From Chromobacterium vaccinii (GTDB taxonomy: Bacteria > Pseudomonadota > Gammaproteobacteria > Burkholderiales > Chromobacteriaceae), in assembly GCF_000971335.1 (NCBI RefSeq), contig NZ_JZJL01000007.1:1-64000 (forward strand): 64,000 bases of DNA. Reading direction: 5' to 3'. Position numbers and translations under genes: made by a program. The notes below the pieces were generated by a model, which ran no database searches, was not told where the DNA came from, and saw only the letters and a list, made by a program, of their open reading frames with translations. Each line of letters starts with the position of its first letter. Within the stretch, counting starts at the first letter, position 1. Positions 55,212 through 63,959 of the stretch are shown here, one piece after another.

Positions 55212-56071
55212 GCGGGCAGCGGCGGGAGTTCGCTTGGCTCGCGCTGCTGGCGGCGCTGTGGGGCGGGTCTTTCCTGTTCATGCGCGTCGCCGCGCCGGCT
55301 TTCGGCCCGCTGCCGCTGATCGCGCTGCGCGTCGGACTGGCCGCCTGCCTGTTGCTGCCGTTGCTGTTGTGGCGCGGGCAATGGAAGCTGTGGCGCGGCC
55401 ACTGGCTGCCCATCGCCGTGGTCGGCGTGTTTTTCACCGCGTTTCCGTTCAGCCTGATAGCCTGGGCGCAGCTGTCCTTGTCGGCCGGCATGGCCTCGGT
55501 GTTGAACGCCACCACGCCGTTGATGACCGCGCTGTGGGCGTGGCCGCTGGCCGGCGAGCGGCTGTCTTCGCGGCGGGCGGCGGGCCTGGTTTTGGGCTTG
55601 GCCGGCGTGTTGGCCTTGCTGGCCGGCCACGGCGCGCGTTTCGAGGTCCGTTCGCTGGCGCCGGTATTGGCGATGCTGGGCGCCACCGCCAGCTACGGTT
55701 GGGCCGGGCATATGGCCAGGCGCTGGCTGCCCGGCATGCCGCCTCTGGTGACAGCCTGTGGCGGCTTGGCCAGCGGCGCGCTGCTGATGCTGCCGCTGGC
55801 GTGGCATGACTGGCCGGCGAGCCAGCCGCCGCAGAAAGCCTGGATCGCCCTGGCGCTGTTGGCGGTGTTTTGCACCGCGCTGGCTTATCTGATTTTTTAC
55901 CGGCTTATCAACCGGCTGGGCGCGACCCGCGCCAGCGGCGTCACTTACTTGGTGCCGGTGTTCGGCGTGCTGTGGGGCGCGCTGTTCCTCGGCGAAACCA
56001 TCGGCGCTGCGATGCTGCTAGGCGCTGCGCTGATCCTGGCCGGCGTGCTGGCGCTGAACGGGCGGCGCTAG
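55208..56071 (+). CDS. EamA/DMT-family transporter
   Basis: A 287-residue inner-membrane protein with about ten helices in two EamA repeats; opening FAWLALLAALWGGSFLFMRVAAP and the second repeat VTYLVPVFGVLWGALFLGETIG are characteristic. It probably exports amino acids or small metabolites. It starts at a GTG (55208) that overlaps the stop of the AraC-Ogt gene (GTGA), so translation is coupled. The stop overlaps the stop of a minus-strand LysR gene by CTAG. Confidence 0.88.
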   Translation: MSGQRREFAWLALLAALWGGSFLFMRVAAPAFGPLPLIALRVGLAACLLLPLLLWRGQWKLWRGHWLPIAVVGVFFTAFPFSLIAWAQLSLSAGMASVLNATTPLMTALWAWPLAGERLSSRRAAGLVLGLAGVLALLAGHGARFEVRSLAPVLAMLGATASYGWAGHMARRWLPGMPPLVTACGGLASGALLMLPLAWHDWPASQPPQKAWIALALLAVFCTALAYLIFYRLINRLGATRASGVTYLVPVFGVLWGALFLGETIGAAMLLGAALILAGVLALNGRR

Positions 56072-56931
56072 GCGGACAGCCGGCTCAACTCGTGGAAGAA
56101 CAAGCGGCTCAACCGTTCCAGGCCGGAGTCGTCGCGGCCTTCCGCTCGGCGATACAGGGCAAGCGGCACCGAGGGCAAGGGAGGCAGATAATCATCCGGC
56201 AACGGCGCCAGCCTGCCGCCGACAGCATTGGGCAACAAAGCGCCTACTCCCAAGCCTGCCTCCAGCGCGGCCTGGACGGCGAGCTGGCTCGCGCTTTCGA
56301 ATACGATGCGGGATGGACGCGCGCTCAGGCGCAGCGCTTCCAGCATGGCGTCGCGCCAGCTGCATGGCGCGGCGAACATCACCAGGGGCAATGTATTTCC
56401 TTCCGGCATGCGCCCGTCCAGCGCCATCCAGCGCAATGGGCATTCCACCACCCACTTCGGCGTTTCCCTCAAGCCGCACTGCAGCGGATTGGCTATCAGC
56501 AAATCCAGATCGTTTCGGCGATAGGCCTCGCTGAGTTCGATTTCCATCGCGGCCCGCACCTCCACTCGCAGCGATGGATGAACGGCGGAAAAATCGGCTA
56601 ATACCTGGGGCAGATGATGACTGATCACATCTTCGATCAGGCCGACCCGGCAGCGTCTCGGCTCCATGGCCAGAGCGCCGGGCACCATCTGTTCGGCCAG
56701 AGAGACGATGCGCTCGGCGTAGGGAAGCAGCGCCTGGCCGGCCGCCGTCAGCGCCACGCCGCGGGTGGAGCGCTGCAGCAAGGTCTGGCCGCAGTGTTGT
56801 TCCAGCTTGCGCAGCTGCAAGCTCAGCGCCGGCTGGGTTCGTCCCAGCTCAAGGGCGGCGCGGTTGATGCTGCCGAGGCGGGCCACGGCGGCCAGCGCGC
56901 GCAGCAAGGCGGTATCGATGTCGCTGGTCAT
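56068..56931 (-). CDS. LysR-family transcriptional regulator
   Basis: A 287-residue regulator. HTH: LAAVARLGSINRAALELGRTQPALSLQLR; effector domain from about residue 95 (VGLIEDVISHHLPQVLADF). It is divergent from a half-size EamA gene, 98 bp away, and convergent with a full EamA transporter (stops overlap by CTAG). Control of the divergent small transporter is the simplest inference. A CTC-rich region precedes the ATG at 56931. Confidence 0.88.
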   Translation of the reverse strand: MTSDIDTALLRALAAVARLGSINRAALELGRTQPALSLQLRKLEQHCGQTLLQRSTRGVALTAAGQALLPYAERIVSLAEQMVPGALAMEPRRCRVGLIEDVISHHLPQVLADFSAVHPSLRVEVRAAMEIELSEAYRRNDLDLLIANPLQCGLRETPKWVVECPLRWMALDGRMPEGNTLPLVMFAAPCSWRDAMLEALRLSARPSRIVFESASQLAVQAALEAGLGVGALLPNAVGGRLAPLPDDYLPPLPSVPLALYRRAEGRDDSGLERLSRLFFHELSRLSA

Positions 56932-57029
56932 ATGAATTGCTTATAACGATTGCCGGATTTTCCAGTCTACCTATAGCGGCGACGAATGTTTAGCATGGGC
57001 CCAATGTGAATCGCCGCAAGGAGAGGAAA

Positions 57030-57446
57030 ATGTTTTTCGCCGCATTATTGCTGGCGGTGGCCGGCTCCGTCGTCTACCACCTGTCGATCAAGCAGTTGCC
57101 GCAGGAGTTGAACCCGTTCTTTTCGCTGGCGGTCAGCTACGGCCTGGCGATGTCGCTGTGCCTGGCGGGCATGTGGTGGCTGCCGGCGGGCCAGCGCGGG
57201 ATGTCGGCGCTGAACTGGAGCAGTTTGGGCGTGGCGCTGGGGATACTGGGAATCGAGATGGGCTTCCTGCTGGCCTACCGCGCCGGCTGGAACCTGGGCT
57301 ACGCGGCGCTCAGCTCCAATGTGCTGAGCACCGCCTTGCTGCTGCCGATAGGCTATTGGCTGTTCCGCGAGAGCCTGTCGCCGGGCAGGCTGGCCGGGCT
57401 GGGGCTCAGCCTGGCTGGCTTGTGGATGATGCTGCGCTTTCGCTGA
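57030..57446 (+). CDS. Half-size EamA-like membrane protein
   Basis: A 138-residue protein with four to five hydrophobic helices (FFAALLLAVAGSVVYHLSI, FSLAVSYGLAMSLCLAGMWW, LGVALGILGIEMGFLLAY), similar to one EamA repeat. Full DMT proteins have ten; half-size members work as dimers. AAGGAGAGG lies directly before the ATG at 57030. The last 41 bp overlap the 3' end of the histidine kinase gene on the other strand. The LysR regulator is divergent. Substrate unknown. Confidence 0.82.
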   Translation: MFFAALLLAVAGSVVYHLSIKQLPQELNPFFSLAVSYGLAMSLCLAGMWWLPAGQRGMSALNWSSLGVALGILGIEMGFLLAYRAGWNLGYAALSSNVLSTALLLPIGYWLFRESLSPGRLAGLGLSLAGLWMMLRFR

Positions 57447-58752
57447 GCGTCTCGCCCAGCGGCAGGCGGATGGCCACCTTGAAGGCGCCGTCCTCGTCGG
57501 TCAGCTCCAGCGCGCCGCCATGCTGCTTGACCACCCGCGAGACGATGGCGAGGCCGAGGCCGCTGCCGCCGTCGGTGCCGCGGTGCTCGGCCAGCCGCTC
57601 GAACGGCGCCAGCGCGGTTTCGCGCAGCGCGGCGGGTATGCCGTCGCCGTGGTCGATCACGCTGAGCATGGCGTCGCCGGCGGCCTTCTCCAGCCGGACC
57701 ACCACCGGCGGACGGCCGTAGCGGCGCGCGTTCTCCAGCAGATTGCTCAGCAGCCGCTCCAGCGCCAGCGCGTCGGCCCTCAGTTCGATCTCGTCGCGGA
57801 TGTCCAGCCGCGCGTCCATGCTCTCGCGGCGGAAGCGCGCCACCACGCTGGCGGCCAGATCGGCCAGCGCCACCGGCTCCAGCCGGCTGGTCTCCTCGGC
57901 GCGGGCGAAATCGATGAACTGGCGGACGATGCGCGACAGCTCGTCGATGTCGGACAGCATGTCGTGCTGGTCGGTGCTGGCTTCCTGCATTTCCAGCGTC
58001 AGCTTCAGCCGGGTCAGCGGCGTGCGCAGGTCGTGCGACAGGCCGGCCAGCATCAGCCGCCGCTCGCGCGCGGCGTTATCCAGCGCCTGGGCCATGCCGT
58101 TGAAGTTGTGCGCCAAGAGCTGCATCTCGCGCGGGCCGGTTTCCGGAATCGCCTGCGGCATCGAGCCGCTGGCCAGCTGGCGGCTGGCCTGCACCACCTG
58201 GCTGATCGGCCTGGTGATGCGCCAGGCCAGCAAGGACGCCAGCAGCGTGGCGAACAACGCCGCCAGCAGCGAGGCCTGCAGCATCGGGCTGATCATGCGG
58301 TCGCGGTAGCGGCCGAAGGGGATCACCAGCCAGTACGGCTGGTCCAGCACGTGCACGTGCACCCACAGCTCGCTGTGGTCGGCTCGGCGCGCGTAATGCG
58401 CCTGCACCGGCTCGTTCAGGTCATGCGACAGCCGCTGCGCCAGCATCGCGCCGATCTTGGGCAGATCCTCGCTGAACTGCTGGCCGCGGTCGGCGTTGAA
58501 CGGCAGCAGGCTGGGCAGCCCGGGGCGGTTGTAGTTGTCGAGGAAGGCTTGCCGCTCTTCCTCGACCATGCCGGTCATCGAGTCCTCGAGAAAGGACAGC
58601 GTGTCCAGCACCTGGATGTACAGCTGCCGCTCCAGCAGCTTGTGGCGCTCGTTGTTGGCCAGCCAGATGGTGAACAGCTGGGTGGTGATCACCACGGTGA
58701 CCACCAGCAGCGCCAGCCGGAAGAACAGGGAGCCTAACAGCTTGCGTAACAA
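57406..58752 (-). CDS. envZ: EnvZ-type sensor histidine kinase
   Basis: A 448-residue kinase with two membrane helices (residues about 12-31 and 158-177), a periplasmic domain between them and HAMP. The phosphorylated His is in LAGLSHDLRTPLTRLKLTLE, the N-box is LSNLLENARRYG and the G-box GGSGLGLAIVSR. The DHp motif SHDLRTPLTR is the EnvZ form. It lies 3 bases after its regulator gene on the same strand. Sensing osmotic or envelope signals is inferred by analogy; the periplasmic domain is not assigned. Confidence 0.87.
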   Translation of the reverse strand: MLRKLLGSLFFRLALLVVTVVITTQLFTIWLANNERHKLLERQLYIQVLDTLSFLEDSMTGMVEEERQAFLDNYNRPGLPSLLPFNADRGQQFSEDLPKIGAMLAQRLSHDLNEPVQAHYARRADHSELWVHVHVLDQPYWLVIPFGRYRDRMISPMLQASLLAALFATLLASLLAWRITRPISQVVQASRQLASGSMPQAIPETGPREMQLLAHNFNGMAQALDNAARERRLMLAGLSHDLRTPLTRLKLTLEMQEASTDQHDMLSDIDELSRIVRQFIDFARAEETSRLEPVALADLAASVVARFRRESMDARLDIRDEIELRADALALERLLSNLLENARRYGRPPVVVRLEKAAGDAMLSVIDHGDGIPAALRETALAPFERLAEHRGTDGGSGLGLAIVSRVVKQHGGALELTDEDGAFKVAIRLPLGETLSESAASSTSQPG

Positions 58753-58755
58753 GGC

Positions 58756-59487
58756 CTACTCCCTGGGCGATCCGTCCGGCACGAACACGTAGCCGTAGCC
58801 CCACACGGTCTGGATGTAGCGCAGCTGGCTGTCGCTTTCGCCGTTTTCCAGCGCTTTGCGCAGGCGGGAGATGTGCACGTCGATGCTGCGGTCCAGCGAT
58901 TCGCCGTTGCCCTTGCCCAGCGCCAGCTCCATCAGCTGTTCGCGGGTCAGCGGGCGGCGCGGATGGCTGACCAGAACCGACAGCACCGCGAATTCGGCGC
59001 TGGTCAGCGACACCGGCTGGCCGCCGCGGCGCAGCTCGCGCTGGCCGAGGTTGAGCACGAACTCGCCGAACTCCACCACGTCGTCGGCGTCGTGCAGCGC
59101 GGCCAGCGCCGGCGTGGTGTGATGGCGGCGCAGCACCGACTGGATGCGGGCGGTCAGCTCGCGCGGATTGAAGGGCTTGGGCAGGTAGTCGTCGGCGCCC
59201 ATTTCCAGGCCCAGGATGCGGTCGATGTCCTCGCCACGGGCGGTCAACATGATCACCGGCAGCGATTCGCCCTGGGCGCGCAGCCGGCGCACCACCGCCA
59301 GCCCGTCCTCGCCCGGCATCATCACGTCCAGCACGATCAGGTCGGGACGGTTGCGCGCCAGCTTGCGGTCCAGATCCTTGGGATCGGGCAGCGTTTCCAC
59401 GATATAGCCCTGCTGGGTCAGGTAGCGGGTCAGCAGTTCGCGCAGCTTGGCGTCGTCGTCGACGACCAGGATTTTATTATGTTCCAT
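58756..59487 (-). CDS. ompR: OmpR-type response regulator
   Basis: A 243-residue regulator. Receiver domain with KILVVDDDAKLRELL, phosphoacceptor Asp in LIVLDVMMPGEDG and the switch Thr and Lys in MLTAR and LPKPFNPREL. The C-terminal OmpR/PhoB winged helix has GQPVSLTSAEFAVL and QTVWGYGYVFVPD. The receiver (especially DDYLPKPFNPRELTARI) is closest to OmpR. The ATG at 59487 has AAGGAACAG upstream. First gene of the ompR-envZ-type operon. Confidence 0.9.
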   Translation of the reverse strand: MEHNKILVVDDDAKLRELLTRYLTQQGYIVETLPDPKDLDRKLARNRPDLIVLDVMMPGEDGLAVVRRLRAQGESLPVIMLTARGEDIDRILGLEMGADDYLPKPFNPRELTARIQSVLRRHHTTPALAALHDADDVVEFGEFVLNLGQRELRRGGQPVSLTSAEFAVLSVLVSHPRRPLTREQLMELALGKGNGESLDRSIDVHISRLRKALENGESDSQLRYIQTVWGYGYVFVPDGSPRE

Positions 59488-59836
59488 ATGCTGTTCCTTC
59501 AGTGTTCCGGCTGCCAGCTTAGCGCGGCGCGGCGCAGGCTGGGACGCCTTGTTTTTTACAGATGTTAAGCCGCCACGTCGCGATACAGTCGTTAACAATT
59601 GTGACGTCCCCATTGACGTCCGCGCAAATGCTTGCGCTTAAGCTGGAACAAATGGCCGGCGCGGAAGCCGTTTCAAGCGGGAAATATGCAGTATTTTCAT
59701 GACGCTGGCCGAATCCGCCGCTGCCGGAAAATGGATCGCTGCGACGCTGATCCGCATCCGATGCCTTGCCGGGCTTGCGTTTCGCCGCCTTGAGCGGCGA
59801 TGGCAGCGCGGTCAACAGACAGGATAGAATATCGAC
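59488..59836. other. Intergenic region upstream of ompR
   Basis: No gene is supported in these 349 bases. The stretch near 59560-59620 contains GTTAAC/AATTGTGACG-like AT-richer sequence and is a likely divergent promoter zone for ompR and the small secreted-protein gene. No terminator or clear palindrome was noted. Confidence 0.5.
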
Positions 59837-60172
59837 ATGAAGCGATATCTGATCATGCTGGCGCTGGGCGGCCTGCTGGCGCAGCAGGCCGCGCTGGCGC
59901 AGCATTTCCCCGGTCCGGGACCCGGCAGGCATGCCGAGGGCCGGCCGTCGGCGCGCGGGTGCGACGGCGATCAGTCGTGCAACAACCGCCGGCTGCGCAA
60001 TCTGCGCCAGCGCGAAGCCGCGCGCAACGGCGACATCGGCTTCGATCCGGTCCAGCATCAGTCCAGCCGTCTGTTGCCTCCGCCGGACGATCATGTCAAA
60101 TCAGTACCCAGCAAGCCCAATTTTTGGCAGGATAAACGCCGGCAGGAGCAGATGCAAAACCAATCCGATTGA
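59837..60172 (+). CDS. Small secreted basic protein
   Basis: A 111-residue protein with a signal peptide (MLALGGLLAQQAALAQHF, cleavage near residue 22). The mature part is Pro/Arg/Asn-rich (FPGPGPGRHAEGRPSARG, then CDGDQSCNNRRLRNLRQRE) with two cysteines, likely disulfide-bonded. No family recognised. It precedes the cysteine-rich protein gene by 30 bp on the same strand, so the two may be one operon. No obvious toxin or enzyme motif. Confidence 0.65.
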   Translation: MKRYLIMLALGGLLAQQAALAQHFPGPGPGRHAEGRPSARGCDGDQSCNNRRLRNLRQREAARNGDIGFDPVQHQSSRLLPPPDDHVKSVPSKPNFWQDKRRQEQMQNQSD

Positions 60173-60202
60173 TTCGACGTCCGCTGAGGAAAGGACAGGA
60201 CG

Positions 60203-60658
60203 ATGACGCAAGGGGGAAAGCGCGGCGCAAGCCTGGGAAGGCGGGCCTTGACGGGCCTGCTGTTGTGCGGGCTGTCCGCTTTTCCGCTTGCCGGATGGGG
60301 CGCCAAGGACGACTGCGCCGACGCGGTGGCTCCCCAGCGCTGCCAAGCGCATCTGCAGGGGCTGCGCAGCTGCCTGGATCTGCCGGAGGCCAGGCGCCGG
60401 GCCTGCCTCGCTTATTACACCCCCCCTCTCAGTTGCCAGCGCCAGCGCGACGCCAAACGCTGCGAAGCGCTGCTGGCGGCGCAATCGTCGTGCGAAGGCA
60501 TGCTGGGCGCGCAACGCCGCGCCTGCGTGGACGAGCGTTTGCCGCCGGCGTCCTGCGCCCTGCGCGGCCAGCGGCCTTGCGCGGCGGACGACGCCGCCTG
60601 CGACGCCGGCCGCCGCCGCGACGGTTGCAGCCGTCCATCCCTGCCATTGGACGAATAG
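60203..60658 (+). CDS. Secreted protein with a duplicated four-cysteine module
   Basis: A 151-residue protein with a basic start, a hydrophobic signal (ALTGLLLCGLSAFPLAGWGA), then 12 cysteines. Two units repeat with the same cysteine spacing, C-9-C-10-C-9-C, the first beginning RCQAHLQGLRSC and the second RCEALLAAQSSC, each followed by an ARRRAC/AQRRAC element and PPLSC/PPASC. A third partial unit follows (RPC...AAC...GC). The regular cysteines imply disulfide stabilisation in the periplasm or outside. No known family is recognised. Confidence 0.65.
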   Translation: MTQGGKRGASLGRRALTGLLLCGLSAFPLAGWGAKDDCADAVAPQRCQAHLQGLRSCLDLPEARRRACLAYYTPPLSCQRQRDAKRCEALLAAQSSCEGMLGAQRRACVDERLPPASCALRGQRPCAADDAACDAGRRRDGCSRPSLPLDE

Positions 60659-60666
60659 CGCCGGAA

Positions 60667-61641
60667 TCAGGGCAGCAGGATGACGGAGCCGGTGGTGCGG
60701 CGCGCTTCCAGGTCGCGGTGCGCCTGCGCGGCTTCCGCCAGCGGGTAGCGGTGCGACGGCGCGAGCTTGACCGTGCCGTCCCGCAGGCGGCGGAACAGCG
60801 CGGCGGACGAGGCTTCCAGCTCGGCGCGGGTGGAGATGTAATCGCCCAGCCTGGGCCGGGTCAGGAACAGCGAGCCGCGCTTGGTCAATTCCAGCGGCGC
60901 CAGCGCCGGCACCGGTCCGGAAGCGTTGCCGAACGTCACCATCATGCCGCGCGGGCTCAGGCTGTTCAGCGAGGCCTCGAAGGTATCCTTGCCCACCGAA
61001 TCGAACGCCACCGGCACGCCCTTGCCGCCGGTGATCTCGCGCACCCGCGCCGCCACGTCTTCCTCGCGGTACAGGATCACGTGGGCGGCGCCCAGGCCGC
61101 GGGCGATCTCGGCCTTGGCTTCAGAGCCCACGGTGGCGATGACGTGGACGCCCATCGCCGACAGCCACTGCAGCGCGATCTGGCCGACGCCGCCGGCGGC
61201 GGCGTGCCACAGCACGGTCTGGCCCGGCTGCACCGGGAAAGTGCGCTGCACCAGGTATTCCACCGTCATTCCCTGCAGCATCGCGCAGGCGGCGGTTTCA
61301 TCGGACACGCCGTCCGGCAGCTTGACCAGGTGTTCGACGGCGATCAGCCGTTCGGTCGAATAGGCGCCCAGCGGGCCGCCGGCATAGGCGACGCGGTCGC
61401 CGGGCGCGAGTCCGGCCACGCCCTCTCCCACTGCTTCCACCACGCCGGCGGCCTCGCTGCCGAGCCCGCTGGGAAGCGGCAGCGGATACAGGCCGCTGCG
61501 CTGGTAGGTGTCGATGAAATTGACGCCGATCGCGGTATGGCGCACCCGCGCCTGGCCGGGGCCGGGCGGGCTGATTTCCGCATTCTGCAGGCGCAGCACT
61601 TCCGGGCCGCCGGTTTCCGTGAAAACGATAGCTTGGCTCAT
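60667..61641 (-). CDS. qor: NADPH:quinone oxidoreductase (Qor-like)
   Basis: A 324-residue MDR-superfamily enzyme. It begins QAIVFTETGGPEVLRLQNAE, has VGVNFID-type IGVNFIDTYQRSGLYPLPLP, and the nucleotide-binding loop LWHAAAGGVGQIALQWLSAMG. No zinc-binding cysteines, as expected for quinone oxidoreductases. It would reduce quinones with NADPH. ATG 61641 has GGAAACGCC upstream. It is convergent with the Cys-rich gene (8 bp between stops). Confidence 0.92.
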   Translation of the reverse strand: MSQAIVFTETGGPEVLRLQNAEISPPGPGQARVRHTAIGVNFIDTYQRSGLYPLPLPSGLGSEAAGVVEAVGEGVAGLAPGDRVAYAGGPLGAYSTERLIAVEHLVKLPDGVSDETAACAMLQGMTVEYLVQRTFPVQPGQTVLWHAAAGGVGQIALQWLSAMGVHVIATVGSEAKAEIARGLGAAHVILYREEDVAARVREITGGKGVPVAFDSVGKDTFEASLNSLSPRGMMVTFGNASGPVPALAPLELTKRGSLFLTRPRLGDYISTRAELEASSAALFRRLRDGTVKLAPSHRYPLAEAAQAHRDLEARRTTGSVILLP

Positions 61642-61720
61642 GGCGTTTCCTTTGCGAGTGGATGGCACAGTCTGCGCCGGGCCGTGGCGGGCCGGCAAGC
61701 GGGGGCGGCTAGACAGGGCG

Positions 61721-62302
61721 TCAAACCTGGCTGGACAGTCGCCGCCGCGCCCAGGCGACCACCTCCGGCAATACCTTGGGCCAGTTGTTCAGCCGGTGGT
61801 CGTCGCCGTTGAATACAGCCTGCCGGCTGTGGCGGTAATGGACGGCCGCTTCGCGCCAATCCAGCGTCTCGTCGCGGCTGCCCAGCAGCAGCCAGTAGCG
61901 GCCGGCCGTCGGCGCCGCCACTCGCTGCGACAGCAGGGCCCGCAAGTCGTCGTCCCCCAGCGTGTAGACCTCGCCGGTGTAGGGGTTGGTCTGTTCGCCG
62001 CGAAAGCGCTCCAGATCCCGGTCCGGGCGCACCGCGGGATTGATCAGCGCGGCGGGACGGCCGCGCAGTTCGGCCAGATGCGTGGCGTAGAAGCCGCCCA
62101 GCGAACTGCCGATCAGCAGAGTGTCGGCCGGCAGGCCCGACACCAGTTCGTCGGCCTGGCGGATGGCTTCGGCCGGATGCGGCGAAAGCCGCGGACAGTG
62201 CAGGACGATGTCGGGCGCGTGCTGGCGCAGCCAGGCGGCGGTTTCGCCCGCCTTCAGCGATTGCGGGCCGGAGTTGAAGCCGTGGAGATAAACGATGTGC
62301 AT
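61721..62302 (-). CDS. YqiA/YcfP-like alpha/beta-hydrolase
   Basis: A 193-residue esterase-family protein. It begins HIVYLHGFNSGPQSLKAGET and has the nucleophile elbow LIGSSLGGFYATHLAE with Ser in GSSLGG; the Asp in LLGSRDETLDW and a His in FNGDDHRLNNW complete the expected triad. YqiA proteins are cytoplasmic short-chain esterases of unknown natural substrate. It precedes the qor-like gene on the same strand by 79 bp. Confidence 0.88.
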   Translation of the reverse strand: MHIVYLHGFNSGPQSLKAGETAAWLRQHAPDIVLHCPRLSPHPAEAIRQADELVSGLPADTLLIGSSLGGFYATHLAELRGRPAALINPAVRPDRDLERFRGEQTNPYTGEVYTLGDDDLRALLSQRVAAPTAGRYWLLLGSRDETLDWREAAVHYRHSRQAVFNGDDHRLNNWPKVLPEVVAWARRRLSSQV

Positions 62303-62486
62303 GATGGACGCCGGTGTGGAGTGTGTCGATGGTACGACGCCGGCTGAGGTTTGTCTTTGCGGCAAGTGCTTAATTTCGTTGTAAATCTCGAGTAAAAGCT
62401 TGCAACCAGCGGCGATGAGCCATTGTCATGCCAGTGGGTGCAATGCTCAAATAGCCGCAAAATCCAATTACAAGAGGAGAACCTCC

Positions 62487-62894
62487 ATGACCACCCTTCC
62501 GGTAGGCGGCCCCACCGTTGCTCCGCATTCGCTGGAAAGCCTGATCGTCGCTTGCGGCTACCTGCAGCACAGCGCGCTGCTGTTCGCCGAGGACATCAAC
62601 GACGACCTGGCGCTGATCCGTTCCGGCTTTTGCCCGCGCCACCAGGTGCAGCTGGACGCGCTGGGCGACATGCGGGTCAGCCAGGAAGTGCACGAGGAAG
62701 TGGACGCGCTGTTGCAGGACAGCCATACCCTGCGTTTCGCGCTGCACGAGATGCTGATGCAGTTCGGCCCCGCGGTGTGCAACGATCCGCTGGCGCGCGT
62801 CATCTTGCAGGGAGTGCGCAGCCTGGGCGATTGGCACCAAGTATGCCGCTCGCTGGCCGATCTGGGACGCGGCCCGGTGCGGGCGGCGGCCTGA
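62487..62894 (+). CDS. Conserved hypothetical protein
   Basis: A 135-residue soluble, mostly helical, mildly acidic protein (LESLIVACGYLQHSALLFAED, VSQEVHEEVDALLQDSHTLRF). No signal peptide or membrane segment. GAGGAGAACC precedes the ATG at 62487, an excellent ribosome site. Located between a divergent hydrolase gene and ohrR. No family recognised; function unknown. Confidence 0.7.
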   Translation: MTTLPVGGPTVAPHSLESLIVACGYLQHSALLFAEDINDDLALIRSGFCPRHQVQLDALGDMRVSQEVHEEVDALLQDSHTLRFALHEMLMQFGPAVCNDPLARVILQGVRSLGDWHQVCRSLADLGRGPVRAAA

Positions 62895-62962
62895 GCGCGG
62901 TTTCGCGCCCGCCAGGGGCGGGCGCATCGAAGCGTGGTGCGTCAAATAAATTGTTTGCAATT

Positions 62963-62978
62963 AAGTAGCGTGCTATTT
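62963..62978. promoter_or_regulatory. Candidate OhrR operator in front of ohrR
   Basis: AAGTAGCGTGCTATTT contains the inverted repeat TAGC-GT-GCTA. A closely similar 16-mer (13 of 16 identical) lies in front of ohr at 63467-63482. It sits directly upstream of the ohrR start, as expected for autorepression. Confidence 0.65.
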
Positions 62979-62989
62979 AATATGTGGAC

Positions 62990-63445
62990 ATGGAGCAAGA
63001 AAAAATTTGTCCGCCGCCGGACGCGCTGCTGAAGCTGGACCAGCAACTCTGTTTCGCGCTGTATTCCGCCTCGCTGGCGATGAACAAGGTGTACCGCGAC
63101 AACCTGAAGCCGCTGGGCATCACTTATCCGCAATACTTGGCGCTGCTGGTGCTGTGGGAACAGGACGAGCGCTCGGTGTCCGACATCGGCGAGCGGCTGT
63201 ATCTGGACTCGGCGACGCTGACGCCGCTGCTGAAGCGGATGGAGGCGGCCGGCTGGCTGGAGCGCAGGCGGCTGCCCAGCGACGAGCGGGTGGTGGTGGT
63301 CAAGCTGACCGAGGCCGGACGCGCGCTGCGCGGGCAGGCGGAGCGGATTCCGTTGCAGCTGTTGTGCCGCAGCGGCCTGCAGCTGGATCAGATCGCCGGT
63401 TTGCGCCAATCGCTGTGCGATTTGCGGGACCAGTTGCTGCAATGA
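62990..63445 (+). CDS. ohrR: OhrR-type MarR-family organic-peroxide repressor
   Basis: A 151-residue winged-helix repressor. The redox-sensing Cys21 is in [13 protein letters not shown], an OhrR hallmark; DNA-binding parts are [20 protein letters not shown] and the wing [15 protein letters not shown]. Oxidation by organic hydroperoxides releases it from DNA and induces ohr. ATG 62990 is chosen; a GTG two codons upstream is in frame. The matching operators upstream of ohrR and ohr support this role, and ohr follows after 85 bp. Confidence 0.93.
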   Translation: MEQEKICPPPDALLKLDQQLCFALYSASLAMNKVYRDNLKPLGITYPQYLALLVLWEQDERSVSDIGERLYLDSATLTPLLKRMEAAGWLERRRLPSDERVVVVKLTEAGRALRGQAERIPLQLLCRSGLQLDQIAGLRQSLCDLRDQLLQ

Positions 63446-63466
63446 CCCGTCAGGGTTTTGATAATC

Positions 63467-63482
63467 AAATAGCGCACTATTT
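63467..63482. promoter_or_regulatory. Candidate OhrR operator in front of ohr
   Basis: AAATAGCGCACTATTT is a 6-bp inverted repeat (AAATAG-CGCA-CTATTT) and resembles the site at 62963-62978. It is 48 bases before the ohr start codon, so ohr should have its own peroxide-inducible promoter. Confidence 0.7.
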
Positions 63483-63530
63483 AATAGCATATTATTTCAA
63501 TCGTAACGGCGACACGCCAAGGAGAGCCAG

Positions 63531-63959
63531 ATGAACCCTCTGCAGAAAGTACTGTATACCGCCGAAGCCACCGCCACCGGAGGCCGCGATGGCCGGGCCG
63601 AATCCAGCGACGGCGCGCTGGCCGTGAAACTGAGCACGCCGCGCGAGCTGGGCGGCGCGGGCGGCGACGGCACCAATCCCGAGCAGCTGTTCGCGGCCGG
63701 CTATTCCGCCTGCTTCATCGGCGCGCTCAAGGTGGCCGCGCAGCAGGCCGGCGTGCGCCTGCCGGCCGAGGTGTCGGTGACCGGCAAGGTGTCGATCGGG
63801 CCGATCGCCCACGGCTTCGGCATCGCCGCCAAGCTGGCGGTGTCGCTGCCGGGCGTCGAGCGCGAGGCGGGTCTGAAGCTGATCGAAGCCGCGCATGGCA
63901 TCTGCCCCTATTCCAACGCCACCCGCGGCAATATCGAAGTGGAGCTGACGCTGGCGTAA
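63531..63959 (+). CDS. ohr: Organic hydroperoxide resistance protein
   Basis: A 142-residue Ohr/OsmC-fold peroxidase. The two catalytic cysteines are Cys61 ([10 protein letters not shown]) and Cys125 ([13 protein letters not shown]); Arg38 and Glu51 of the active site are at the expected places ([16 protein letters not shown]). It reduces fatty-acid and peroxide species using lipoylated protein partners. An AAGGAGAG ribosome site precedes the ATG. Paired with the upstream OhrR. Confidence 0.97.
   Translation: MNPLQKVLYTAEATATGGRDGRAESSDGALAVKLSTPRELGGAGGDGTNPEQLFAAGYSACFIGALKVAAQQAGVRLPAEVSVTGKVSIGPIAHGFGIAAKLAVSLPGVEREAGLKLIEAAHGICPYSNATRGNIEVELTLA

Noticed and set aside
56400-56540. Short plus-strand frames inside the LysR gene near 56.4 kb
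   Set aside because: They are shadows of the minus-strand regulator, whose HTH and effector domain are clear.
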